Positions 55,076 to 64,000 of a stretch of 64,000 bases of DNA are shown one piece after another (the stretch's first letter is position 1; the number at the start of each line of letters is the position of its first letter). This stretch comes from Thelephora terrestris (lineage: Eukaryota > Basidiomycota > Agaricomycetes > Thelephorales > Thelephoraceae). The stretch covers positions 273,501-337,500 of the forward strand of contig WIUZ02000026.1 of assembly GCA_015956445.1 (NCBI GenBank). The letters are read 5' to 3'. Under the pieces are notes generated by a model that ran no database searches, was not told the DNA's origin, and saw nothing but the letters and a program-made list of their open reading frames with translations. The translations under genes and the position numbers were made by a program.

Positions 55076-56150
55076 GACCGAGCTGACCAAGAGAAAAACA
55101 GACCACATTATCGAACGTACTCGCCGAGCCCACGAGCATCGGTGTCATTACCGGCGGTAGGTTCGTGAACGGCCAAGCCCTCCTGGCACACTTCCAAGCC
55201 CAACCCCGGTACTGCCAGGAAATGGACACGTGGCAAGAGCGCACTTCGTCTTCTCGCGAAGCGATCTTGTTCTCCGCAGTTCTTCGCCGTTCCGGGGGCC
55301 GACAAGGAGGCGTACGTCGAGAAGTGTTTGTCGATGTGCGGGTTGGAGAGGTATGCGGACGCGATCCTTGGCACTCTGGGTGTCGAGCATAGGAAGAGGT
55401 CGACTCGGCCGCAAAGCTTAAGCTCCTCTTGCTCTTGGACAAGCCGACCTCCGGACTGGATTCTCAAAGTGCTTGGGCTATTGTAAGCTTCCTGAGGACT
55501 TTGGCCGACAACGGACAGGCGATCCTCTGCACGTGAGTCACCTCTCGATCCCGTAATTTGTGAAATGTCGAACTGAACGATCGTTTAGGATTCACCAACC
55601 TTCTGCGGAACTCTTCCAGGTTTTCGACAGGCTGTTGTTGTTGAGGAAGGGTGGAGAAACACTTTATTTTGGTGATCTTGGACAGAATGCCACGACTTTG
55701 GTCGATTACTTTGAGAGGAATGGATCCAGGTCTTGTGGACCTGATGAGAATCCGTAAGTTCACGAATGCCTCTACGCTGTTGCTTTTACCGTGTGCTGAC
55801 GTATTTGGCAGGGCTGAGTTCATGCTCGATGTGATCGGAGCCCGGCATAATGTTTGGAGGAGGTTAGCCGTGGCCACCATAACCGTGCAGGAGATCCGCA
55901 GATCACCTGTTCGGAGGTCGAATACTCGACCATCAACCCACCTGGCGGTCAGACCTGCTCCCAATACTTGAATCCCCACATTTCCCGCGCCAGAGGGTAC
56001 CTCACCAACCCCGATTCGACTTCGGCATGTCAGTTCCGCTCGTTCAGGACCACGGACGAGTTCTTGGACCTATCGTTCGACATCAAGTACTCGAACAGGC
56101 GGAGGGACGTCGGGAATCTCATCACGTTCAATGTATGTGGGCCTCAGTCC
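55076..56150 (+). pseudogene. PDR/ABCG transporter fragment, rest of the split gene
   Basis: After the intron end GAAAAACAG (to 55,093), TTLSNVLAEPTSIGVITGG continues directly from the P-loop lost at 41.6 kb. The gene is damaged: a frameshift near 55,290, a deletion after VEHRKRST near 55,400, and Walker B reads [13 protein letters not shown] with Lys for the catalytic Glu. [22 protein letters not shown] and AEFMLDVIGA are kept across introns at about 55,535-55,589 and 55,754-55,811. Then the membrane domain is missing: DVIGA is followed within 60 bp by YSTINPPGGQTCSQYL, the extracellular loop near the C-terminus, which ends at about 56,140. Damage outside the transposon shows this copy was or became a pseudogene independently. 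Confidence 0.85.
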
Positions 56151-57670
56151 AACGTCCCCCTCCCACGCATTCGACCTGCACGAAGCGATGGGATAGGTCC
56201 AGATTGCTCAGGGCGGCGGAACAAGTCGACTCCAGAGCCCCGATTTGTTTCCGAACGCAAGCACAAGGAGGTCGTTTAGTTCCCCAACTCTCCGGTAACT
56301 GGACACAGACCGAAGACTGCGGTGTGATACAGTCCCCGTCCTCGCAACCACAATCTACTCGCCCACGGGGAATCAGCGCCCTCAACCCGTGGACGATCGT
56401 TCGTGCATGCAGATGCGCTCGCTCGCCCTCATCTCTGCCCCTCTGGGTCGTCGGGCCTTTCTTCAGTACGGCATTACCCTTGAGATCCTCAAGACTCCAC
56501 AACCAGGTTTGAGGTTCAGGTTACCTATTGTCATTCCCACATGATATTGCTGATGAATACCTGTATTCCTACTCCCGCAGCATTTCCCACGTAGGTTTGG
56601 GGAATCAAAGGTGACGGATAAGTTTGGAACTGAGGATGAGAGTGAGGACGGTGAGCACATGGCCTGCAGTGCAAAAGATATTGGGAACAAGTGTAGTGCC
56701 GATGAGGACCTCTTTACTGAATTACGAATTTTACATGTCACAAACATTTCACATTATGACATTCGTTTGAGCCGTCGATCTCCTTCGGGCGTGATAGGGT
56801 CGTTGCCAAACGAAACCAAACAACTTGGCCTCGCACTTGGCTGGGAAGGCTCTACCTCACCCCTTCCCATCGAACGTTGGCCTGACGGCAGAGTCTCCTC
56901 CCGAATCTTATCGGCACAATCTGGGACTTGACTCTACCTTTGACCACTCTGTGCTGGGACTGCATCTCTGCTGTCACTTCTGGGCCAGTCGTTTGCTACT
57001 GGCCGAACATCCACTCCTTTGATAACCTCGGGACTTCCACCGAGACCCTCACTCCTTTACTTCCGGGTTCCAGTACGTGTTTTCCTCCTGTACACCTGAA
57101 GGATCCTTACATCCCTGCAGATTTACATCTGACCCATCTGCCAGCTCATTGACGACCGTTCCAAGGCAAGTTTTTTCTTCCCCAGGACCTTCCAGGGGGT
57201 GGGTTAAATCTTGAGCGTTGAGCGACCCCCCCTTGTCGCTCCGCTCGGTTGAGCCCCTGAAAATCCCACAACCGGGAAGGTCTTGTCCGATGCCAGACGT
57301 TCGCTCATGAAATTTTTGCATTTTGTCCAGACATGAACCCTGATGCAGAAGGGGCGACTCCTGCATTTCCAGAGGGACAAAGGGACACCAGGGACCTGGA
57401 GTCTCTCGTTCCACCCTGGGTAACTGTCCCAATCTTCCTAGTATCTGCAGGCTTCAGGATCTCACTACATTCTTAGGGGACTGTTTCCTGTCTGACCAGC
57501 CAGTTTGATGTTGAGAAGGCAGTCCTAAAGTCTCTGTCCAAGCAGACTAGAAGGACTGAGAGGAGCCTATCTCTGTCTAGCTCCTCGTCAACTTCCTCCT
57601 CAGATCTTCCGATCTCTTCTCATCTCGGGGCCGGCAACACCAGTGAAGCAGACGTGGGACAGGAAGGTTC
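56151..57670. other. no gene supported
   Basis: Frames up to 160 codons on both strands look like shadows. The dispersed foldback copy (57,201-57,256) lies here. The region ends at the telomere-like tract. Confidence 0.4.
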
Positions 57671-57715
57671 TTTAGGTTAGGGTTAGGTTAGGTTAGGGTT
57701 AGGTTAGGTTAGGGC
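57671..57715 (+). repeat. interstitial telomere-like tract
   Basis: A mixture of TTAGG and TTAGGG units (TTAGGTTAGGGTTAGGTTAG and on), G-rich on the plus strand, directly joined to the Penelope-like element at the hairpin. The join looks like a former chromosome end. Confidence 0.9.
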
Positions 57716-57717
57716 GA

Positions 57718-57752
57718 GCAACCCACCTCCGCCGAAGGCGGAGGTGGGTTGC
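57718..57752 (-). repeat. 16-bp terminal hairpin of the Penelope-like element
   Basis: GCAACCCACCTCCGCC pairs perfectly with GGCGGAGGTGGGTTGC around a GAA loop. It sits a few bases from the telomere-like tract, at the 3' end of the presumed element RNA. Repeated at 63,183-63,217. Confidence 0.9.
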
Positions 57753-57842
57753 CTAAAGCCTTGCTTACTGATAAAAACTTGATTTGTTTTTGAGGGAGGG
57801 CAGCTGAGGTTAGTAGAACGCAGCTGAGATGATGGAGGAAGG

Positions 57843-57911
57843 GGGAAGAGAGGTGAAGAGATCGATCGATCGCTCCGACTCCCCTTTCGCCGTTTAGGCT
57901 CATCAGTTCCC
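57843..57911 (-). ncRNA. hammerhead ribozyme, type I topology, copy 1
   Basis: On the minus strand: stem I GGGAA, core CUGAUGA, stem II GCC-UAAAC-GGC, core GAAA, stem III GGGG pairing with CCUC (one G-U), then the cleavage triplet CUC and the closing stem I strand UUCCC. A15.1-U16.1 also pairs. The predicted cut is between 57,848 and 57,847. The long stem III loop holds the self-complementary GAUCGAUCGAUC. Penelope-like elements are known to carry hammerheads in their terminal repeats, which supports the call. Stem I is only 5 bp unless a bulge is allowed. Confidence 0.75.
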
Positions 57912-58699
57912 ACACTCCCTGATTGGTGGAAGATACCGACCGGTAGCCCCGTAAGGGGCCAATAGTCCGGCCCGACAGTCTAGACCGTGACGTAGTCACG
58001 CGTCATCACTGACGTCGGCTTACTAAGTCGTTCGATCGAACGTTCCATTAGCTAAGCGTTCCAGGCTCCCTACCCATCAAAACGATCGATCGATCTCTCC
58101 ATCAAACTTCTCGGATCAACCCCGCACCTTCTCGTCAGCTCTAGGCTCACGACGTCATCCCTGATAGGCGCTCCCGTCCTCGGACTGATCCAACCGTTCG
58201 GCCCGCATTACCGGTTATTACCTAATGGGAAAGACCCTTCCGGATCAAAGAGACACGCTAACCGAGAATAGCCGGTATTGCCGAACCGATTCTCCTTGCC
58301 GACCGGACCGGTTTCCGGGGTCCGGTTAACAAAGCAGCCGAGTGCCGGCCGAGATGGCCGATTGGTTGTCTAAAAATAAACAGATTACGTCATCGCCGAT
58401 GGCCGAGGTTACGTAAGCCTCGGGCCTGGAAGCTATGTCACGTGACCGGCAGTTTCCGGGCCGGGGCGGCCCGCCGGTCCGACCACGTGCCTAACCTTAC
58501 GTAATATGACGCAACCGAAGTTACGTAATATTACGTAATACTTCCATCGGATGTTAAATTTAGGCGCCGGTTACGGCGCCTAAATTCAAACTCCGCTGAT
58601 GGGAAGTTAGGTTAGGTCACGTGGCCCGTGACGTCATTCACCCGCCTAAAGAACCGGTTAAAACCAAACGTCGCTCGAGATAGCTGCTAACACATACCT

Positions 58700-58752
58700 T
58701 GGGTTAGGTTAGGTTAGGTTAGGTTAGGGTTAGGTTAGGGTTAGGTTAGGTC
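58700..58752 (+). repeat. second telomere-like tract inside the Penelope-like unit
   Basis: GGGTTAGGTTAGGTTAGGTT continuing to 58,752, again G-rich on the plus strand. It lies between the terminal repeat and the 3' side of the RT gene. It may be part of the element or an old junction between two added pieces. Confidence 0.85.
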
Positions 58753-59014
58753 CGGCCCCGTTAGTAACGGTTTGGGACGATCTATACGACCTTGACTGCT
58801 TACTTAGTGCGGTACTACGCCAGTAGTCGGAACGATCCAGGTTTTCATGAACGGTCGAACTCCCTTGCAATCGGGACCTAATAGGGGGGAGGAAACTATC
58901 GTCGGGTTAGCGGGTGTTTCACCACTACCCAGGATGCACAGCCTGCCGACTCACACCTAGCGCAACGAGACGCACGCGCCGCTGATGACCTCCGTACCGT
59001 AAAAGTTGTTCGGT

Positions 59015-62000
59015 TCACTCTGCCTCGTCGTCAGACGGGACGTACCCTTCATACAGGGGAGCGAAGGGGCGTAACTTACCCTCTTCCTCCAAATATCGAT
59101 TCCAGACCGAGTTGTTCCAGCCTCGTGTAACGTCCCACAATTGTGTGTTTTTGCGGCGACTAACGAAAAACTTCCCGGTTGTAACCCATCGCTGAGTCCA
59201 CCTACTCTCAAGCTGGCGTCGAGTTTCAATGAGATGACCGGAGGGTACTCCGGGCTGAACCGAAGGTCCTGCCACATCAGTACCGTCGTCTTGGGTGAAC
59301 CTTAAACGAGACTGCCCGGGGAATTCACTTCCCTGGAGTCCGATGTTAACCCTCCGGCGTTTCACCCCCGAAGAACCCGAAGGCTCGTCTGCAGGGTTAT
59401 CTCTTTGAAGTCGTTTGCGACCAGCAACAACGGACCGGTCGATGCCGGTGTCCCATTGTGCGATGATTCTGGTTCCCATTTCCTGTACGTTGAAACCTTT
59501 CCATGCGTCGTTGAAGTGAGTCTTCAGGATGAAAAACGTATGCGCGGGGTCCTCCTCCACCTTGATGGATAGTCTATTGGCCCAACGTTTCTCCTTCTGA
59601 TCTTTCAACCACGACGTTACCAGATTTTTGGGATAGCCACGCCCAATATAGAGGTTAACCGCCTCTTCACACTGCAAAGCATAGACATCATAATCTGAGC
59701 AAAGCGTGGCCAATCTGGAAATTTCAGAGCTGAACGTACCCTTCTTAACGTCTTTAGGGTGCGCGCTCGTCCATGGAATTCGTTCTCGGTGGGACATAGC
59801 TTTCACAAAGGGTTCGTGAAAGATTCTATCACCCTGAATCTTTAATGTGAGATCCAGGAAGTTCGCCGTATCAGAAGGCGGTTCCCACGTTAGTTTAACG
59901 TCCCCGTAATGGACGACGGATTGCAACAGAGCTTTGGCCTCGTCAGGCGTATCAGCTAACACTATGCCGAAGATATCATCTAGGTAGCGGCCGAAGAACA
60001 AAACATCGTCAGAGTCATCCAACTTATTCATCCACATAAATTCGTACCACAGCCCGAACATATTGGCCATTTCCGGGGAGCCTGCTGCGCCCATGGGAAT
60101 GCCTTTACATTGGTATAATATCTGATCCAAAAATGTCATAACCGGGCCGGTGAGAGCGATCCTGAACATACGTTCATAGAAATCTTTACGGGAGACTCTC
60201 TCCGTGTCGGAAATTTTTCCTTGTTCCACCTCCTGGGGTATGATAGTGAACTCCGCGAAAGTACACAAAGCAGTCAGAAGTAGTTGCACATCTATGGAAG
60301 GATAGAAGGCTACGACATCTGCGCTCACCAGGTAGGCTTTCCTATTAGCCGGTATTTTAACGTCCGCGAGTTTCCTCACAAAATCTTTAGAGCCCTGTAT
60401 GACCCAGGGGCGAGAGTCGACCCACGGACGGAGTACTTTGGCGCAAAACTTGGAAGCAGCGTTCTGGGGTAAACTGTAACCCGGACAAATTGGTCTGCCT
60501 TTCCAAGGTTTTTTGTGGATTTTTGGAATAGCGTAGGCTTCTGGCACGAATGCCGCCCAATTTGCCCACTCATCCCTTTCGTTTGCGTCGGGCATATTAT
60601 GAGTCATGAATGTAGTAAGCTGCTTTTCACGAACGAGGTGATCTCTGCAGAGCTCGTCAATGAAATTGGCCAGTGTTCTCAAATGGTTTCTTGCTTCGTC
60701 TGGTGTGACGGGAGAGTAGTTTTCTCTGTCTCCGAATAGTCCCATCGCTTGTTCTCTAATCCAGTCCCTTTTAAATACCGCGACCCCTAGATTCTTGTCC
60801 GTATTGGTGACGATAAGGTTATTCGTCGCCATGAACGATCGAGCGCGTTTTATGTCCATTGGGATGGGTACCCTCTGGTTGTTATCCCTCTCCGGTAGTG
60901 CCTGTAGCGCTTGGCTTACAAAGGCATGGCCGGCAGAGAGTCCGCGTTCGATGTGTGGGGCTGCCAAGGGGGGTAGCTTCTTAACTGGTTTATACAGTGG
61001 AAGCGCCCTCTCGACGTCGTAGTCTGGGTCATAAGAACCGGTGTCTTTGTCGAGGAAATACCATTTCCATCGAGTTCGTCTCACAAAGTCACTCCAAGCT
61101 GCATAAATTAACGTCTTATCGATCTTCGTTTCAAACATAAATTTGAGAGACGCTGAAAGATCATGTTGAATTCCGAGGGGTACATCAACACCAGGCTGCA
61201 CATGAACTAAACTACGGAATCTATTTGCGTCCAGCAGGGGCATGGGCGCACGAGATAGCAGAGCATCGGCCTGATAAGACGGAGAGAGAGTTAGTATTTC
61301 ATCCGGGTAACTGGGAGGTACTCCAAATGTCCAGGGCATACCTTTAATTTGCCCAACTAGTCGTTCGCTCTTCCTTTTCCCTTCGCGTTGTTCCCAGGCT
61401 TTCCCTGCTTGGACGCGTCGCCAGAAGGGGGTCCTTTTTTCTTCTTCTGTTTGTTGGACCCTAGGAGTGTCTCCTTGGCGGTAGGGGTGGTGGAGGCCTT
61501 CTCGGCCGCCTTCTTCTCCTTCTTTTTCTCCTTTTTCGTCTTCGCCGGCGGGGGTTTGGACTGGGGCTGCTATATGAATAGGGTCAGAATGAACTGCGCC
61601 ACGATGCACGAGACTAGCCTTAGAAGGGGAGGAGCCAGATGCCTTCGGCAGGAGTTTCTTTGCAAGCGCCTCCATCTGGCGCTGCACCTCCTTGTTGATG
61701 GCCTGCTGGGCTTCGGTGGTCGAGGTGGACGCTACATCCTCCATTGCCACATCTACGGTGCGCTTCTCTTCGGCTTTATCCTTCTTCTTGCCGTGAACCC
61801 TTTCGATCGCCTCCATCTTCAAGTCTGTAAACTTCTGGACGTAAACGGGGAGATCTACTTGAAGCGCCCTCAGCTCCTCTTTCAGGTCGTCGACGTCTGA
61901 AACCTCCAGCATGTCCGCTGTCAGTTCCGTCGGCCAATCGGCGTTATCGGCAGGGGTGGGGATTTTGACCCTGTACTGCGTCGATTTGGGGCGCTCCTCG

Positions 62001-62644
62001 TATCTACGTTGAAGCGCCGACCAAGCTACCTGGAGTATAGCCCCCTCTCGGATTTGGTCGTTAAGGGCGTTGAGCTGTTTAGACACGAAGAGAATCTCCG
62101 CGTCGAACATAGACTTTTTCGCCTGTGCGACCGCGTCCTTGGCGGGCAAGCTGAAGTGTTCGTTGAACAGTCCTTTCGACCCCTTCGAGTACTGGACACT
62201 GGGCAACTTTACAGAGTTGTAGTGGAAGGGAAATTCCCCCCTGCCCTTCATGCCGTCGTACTTCTTCGCCTTGCGTGTCAAGACGTCGATCTCATCGAGA
62301 AGGACCATGAGGTCGCTTCCGATGGTCGTTAGGGTCGCCCGATAGTAATCGGGAACCGTCGATAGAACCGCAGCGAGATCAAGGCACCCCCTGATCTTCA
62401 CTCGACGCTCAACAAAGGCGTCTCGGTGGTGTGGGTCCCATGCCCTTCGCGCCGACTCAGTGGTCTGGTCGGAGCCGAATCCTGCCTCCGCGATGGGGAA
62501 CAGACGGGTCATGGGGGATAGGCCGCGCATTGAAGGGGTCACCGGTGGTGTCCTTGCCCCTGCACTCGAAGAGCGCCTGCTTGGTCCGGCGGAAGCGTCT
62601 ACCGAATAAACGGCGTCAGTTCCATGTCGTCCCAGACGAAACAT
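59015..62644 (-). CDS. Penelope-like reverse transcriptase, no GIY-YIG domain
   Basis: A 1,209-codon uninterrupted frame. Residues about 613-628 (TDKNLGVAVFKRDW) are the conserved block before RT in Penelope-like proteins. PKIHKKPWKGRPI (about 705), SADVVAFYPSID (about 773, first catalytic Asp), GIPMGAAGSPEMANMFG, FFGRYLDDIFGIV (about 885-897, the catalytic DD) and ANFLDLTLKI follow in RT order. The C-terminus (about 180 residues after the RT thumb) has no GIY-YIG motif but an Arg/Lys-rich KRRR patch, so the protein lacks the usual endonuclease. The N-terminal 500 residues are coiled-coil and Lys/Glu-rich, longer than in canonical Penelope. The protein would copy its RNA at telomere ends, close in principle to telomerase. 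No stop or shift, so the copy may be active. Confidence 0.9.
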   Translation of the reverse strand: MFRLGRHGTDAVYSVDASAGPSRRSSSAGARTPPVTPSMRGLSPMTRLFPIAEAGFGSDQTTESARRAWDPHHRDAFVERRVKIRGCLDLAAVLSTVPDYYRATLTTIGSDLMVLLDEIDVLTRKAKKYDGMKGRGEFPFHYNSVKLPSVQYSKGSKGLFNEHFSLPAKDAVAQAKKSMFDAEILFVSKQLNALNDQIREGAILQVAWSALQRRYEERPKSTQYRVKIPTPADNADWPTELTADMLEVSDVDDLKEELRALQVDLPVYVQKFTDLKMEAIERVHGKKKDKAEEKRTVDVAMEDVASTSTTEAQQAINKEVQRQMEALAKKLLPKASGSSPSKASLVHRGAVHSDPIHIAAPVQTPAGEDEKGEKEGEEGGREGLHHPYRQGDTPRVQQTEEEKRTPFWRRVQAGKAWEQREGKRKSERLVGQIKGMPWTFGVPPSYPDEILTLSPSYQADALLSRAPMPLLDANRFRSLVHVQPGVDVPLGIQHDLSASLKFMFETKIDKTLIYAAWSDFVRRTRWKWYFLDKDTGSYDPDYDVERALPLYKPVKKLPPLAAPHIERGLSAGHAFVSQALQALPERDNNQRVPIPMDIKRARSFMATNNLIVTNTDKNLGVAVFKRDWIREQAMGLFGDRENYSPVTPDEARNHLRTLANFIDELCRDHLVREKQLTTFMTHNMPDANERDEWANWAAFVPEAYAIPKIHKKPWKGRPICPGYSLPQNAASKFCAKVLRPWVDSRPWVIQGSKDFVRKLADVKIPANRKAYLVSADVVAFYPSIDVQLLLTALCTFAEFTIIPQEVEQGKISDTERVSRKDFYERMFRIALTGPVMTFLDQILYQCKGIPMGAAGSPEMANMFGLWYEFMWMNKLDDSDDVLFFGRYLDDIFGIVLADTPDEAKALLQSVVHYGDVKLTWEPPSDTANFLDLTLKIQGDRIFHEPFVKAMSHRERIPWTSAHPKDVKKGTFSSEISRLATLCSDYDVYALQCEEAVNLYIGRGYPKNLVTSWLKDQKEKRWANRLSIKVEEDPAHTFFILKTHFNDAWKGFNVQEMGTRIIAQWDTGIDRSVVAGRKRLQRDNPADEPSGSSGVKRRRVNIGLQGSEFPGQSRLRFTQDDGTDVAGPSVQPGVPSGHLIETRRQLESRWTQRWVTTGKFFVSRRKNTQLWDVTRGWNNSVWNRYLEEEGKLRPFAPLYEGYVPSDDEAE

Positions 62645-63165
62645 ACAGGTCTTCCAATTAAGGAAGGTGGTAAGCCCATCAGAACGTTCCCACGCTTGCT
62701 ACCCCAAGAGGAGCTTCAACCATAATGGATGAAAAGTGTTGCCGTCACCGGCCTGTTGCTGCCATCGTCAAGGACACACAGTCCCGCCCAACAGGAGGAG
62801 GTTTCCCGCAAATTGCAGTAGGAGTCTCAAGTACTCCCTCCCCAGCAAGAGGTCTGAGGGCGAACCTCTGTTAACGTTCTGGGGTTCTACGAACAACACA
62901 CCCAGCGCCACTCTGAAGAGGGCCGCGCAAGGGTTAACCCTCTAAAGAGAGGGTTATAGCAAGCAGATCAAAGATCTGATGGGGTAAAACCCCTGTGAAA
63001 TCCCACATCGCCACCAGAGCATCCCCATTAGTCTGCACATCGCCCTAAGGCTTAGCAGACACATCTGGGGGGTCCTTGACTTAGGGAAAACCGCTTACTT
63101 CTGATACCAGACATCTTATCTAGCAGAAAGGTGCTAAGATAAGGGAGGAAAAGGTAAGCAAGCAT
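62645..63165 (-). other. leader region of the Penelope-like element
   Basis: Non-coding. Two small hairpins are visible: TAACCCTCT-AAAG-AGAGGGTTA near 62,934-62,957 and CTTATCTAGCA-GAAAGG-TGCTAAGATAAG near 63,116-63,144. Confidence 0.5.
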
Positions 63166-63180
63166 GGGTTAGGTTAGGGC
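63166..63180 (+). repeat. short telomere-like junction between tandem copies
   Basis: GGGTTAGGTTAGGG joins the leader of copy 1 to the hairpin end of copy 2. Confidence 0.85.
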
Positions 63181-64000
63181 GAGCAACCCACCTCCGCCGA
63201 AGGCGGAGGTGGGTTGCCTAAAGCCTTGCTTACTGATAAAAACTTGATTTGTTTTTGAGGGAGGGCAGCTGAGGTTAGTAGAACGCAGCTGAGATGATGG
63301 AGGAAGGGGGAAGAGAGGTGAAGAGATCGATCGATCGCTCCGACTCCCCTTTCGCCGTTTAGGCTCATCAGTTCCCACACTCCCTGATTGGTGGAAGATA
63401 CCGACTGGTAGCCCCGTAAGGGGCCAATAGTCCGGCCCGACAGTCTAGACCGTGACGTAGTCACGCGTCATCACTGACGTCGGCTTACTAAGTCGTTCGA
63501 TCGAACGTTCCATTAGCTAAGCGTTCCAGGCTCCCTACCCATCAAAACGATCGATCGATCTCTCCATCAAACTTCTCGGATCAACCCCGCACCTTCTCGT
63601 CAGCTCTAGGCTCACGACGTCATCCCTGATAGGCGCTCCCGTCCTCGGACTGATCCAACCGTTCGGCCCGCATTACCGGTTATTACCTAATGGGAAAGAC
63701 CCTTCCGGATCAAAGAGACACGCTAACCGAGAATAGCCGGTATTGCCGAACCGATTCTCCTTGCCGACCGGACCGGTTTCCGGGGTCCGGTTAACAAAGC
63801 AGCCGAGTGCCGGCCGAGATGGCCGATTGGTTGTCTAAAAATAAACAGATTACGTCATCGCCGATGGCCGAGGTTACGTAAGCCTCGGGCCTGGAAGCTA
63901 TGTCACGTGACCGGCAGTTTCCGGGCCGGGGCGGCCCGCCGGTCCGACCACGTGCCTAACCTTACGTAATATGACGCAACCGAAGTTACGTAATATTACG
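63179..64000 (-). mobile_element. Penelope-like element, copy 2 (partial, cut by window edge)
   Basis: Starts with the same hairpin (63,183-63,217) and follows copy 1 at an offset of 5,465 bp to the window end. Only the terminal-repeat part is visible. Confidence 0.9.
63308..63376 (-). ncRNA. hammerhead ribozyme, copy 2
   Basis: Identical to the copy at 57,843-57,911 in all core and stem positions. The one nearby difference (63,406) lies outside the predicted fold. Confidence 0.75.

Larger units (their letters stand above)
57714..58535 (-). repeat. long terminal-like direct repeat, copy 1
   Basis: Matches 63,179-64,000 almost perfectly over 822 bp to the window edge; I noticed one difference (C at 57,941, T at 63,406). 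It contains the hairpin and the hammerhead core. The true right border is unknown because the window ends. Confidence 0.9.
57714..63165 (-). mobile_element. telomere-attached, endonuclease-less Penelope-like element (Athena/Coprina type), copy 1
   Basis: The element lies antisense to a G-rich telomere-like tract, the layout expected when reverse transcription is primed by the 3' end of a telomere overhang. It has a 16-bp terminal hairpin, a hammerhead-like ribozyme, a second telomere-like tract (58,700-58,752), the RT gene (59,015-62,644) and a ~520-bp leader. A second copy of the start lies 5,465 bp downstream, so the arrangement is a head-to-tail tandem. Endonuclease-deficient elements of this kind are known at telomeres of rotifers, fungi and plants. 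Confidence 0.85.

Noticed and set aside
57704-57999. Two minus-strand frames of 69 and 96 codons, repeated at 63,169-63,464
   Set aside because: They overlap the hairpin and hammerhead and are conserved only because the two copies are nearly identical; no protein resemblance.
60284-62661. Several plus-strand frames of 60-170 codons
   Set aside because: Antisense shadows of the intact Penelope-like reverse transcriptase.

Overview
The window looks like a repeat-rich, probably subtelomeric stretch of a basidiomycete (Agaricomycete) genome. The signs are many introns of about 49-56 nt, an Agaricomycete-style F-box protein, a KDZ transposase with a CxC2-like cysteine cluster, a Plavaka relic, an R1-type zinc-finger protein, Zn2Cys6-like genes and telomere-like TTAGG/TTAGGG tracts. 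Species cannot be named from sequence alone.

Left part (1-19.7 kb): almost gene-free. It holds a decayed gene fragment (1-400), a ~0.9 kb near-perfect palindrome (1471-2371), an F-box gene with one apparent frameshift (3911-5183), a ~296-bp repeat family (5.4-6.35 kb and 12.85-13.58 kb), a 215-bp tandem array (8.15-10.6 kb) of the same family as the palindrome, a ~310-bp foldback (11.27 kb), a 3'-terminal Plavaka transposase relic (12.2-12.9 kb), a C-poor minisatellite tract holding a 287-bp MITE with 3-bp target duplications (14.3-16.1 kb), and a tandem array of ~640-bp units (16.3-19.1 kb).

Middle (19.7-41.6 kb): a multi-exon gene of about 6 kb with a tyrosine-recombinase-like domain fused to a RecQ-type helicase. 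All introns I could place keep frame. A 30-bp minisatellite built on telomere-like GGTTAGGTTA follows it, then an 80-bp satellite. Next come an R1 zinc-finger gene with an acidic repeat tail, a small Zn2Cys6-like gene, a decayed GATA-factor gene, and two convergent paralogues (one with a Zn2Cys6-like cluster, one without) that flank a 2-kb array of the same 80-bp satellite.

KDZ element (41,646-55,066): a 13.4-kb DNA transposon with matching inverted ends and a 9-bp direct duplication (TGATAATCA). It sits inside an intron of a PDR/ABCG transporter pseudogene, at the P-loop. It carries an apparently intact KDZ transposase and two intact, divergently transcribed passenger genes. One passenger has three RNase H1 N-terminal/viroplasmin-like segments.

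Right end (57.67-64 kb): a G-rich telomere-like tract is followed by an antisense, endonuclease-less Penelope-like retroelement of the Athena/Coprina type with an intact 1,209-aa ORF. The start of a second copy lies 5,465 bp further on. Each copy begins with a 16-bp hairpin, and the repeat holds a hammerhead-ribozyme core whose three stems I can pair. The orientation suggests the chromosome end lies to the right and that the elements were added one after another to old chromosome ends.
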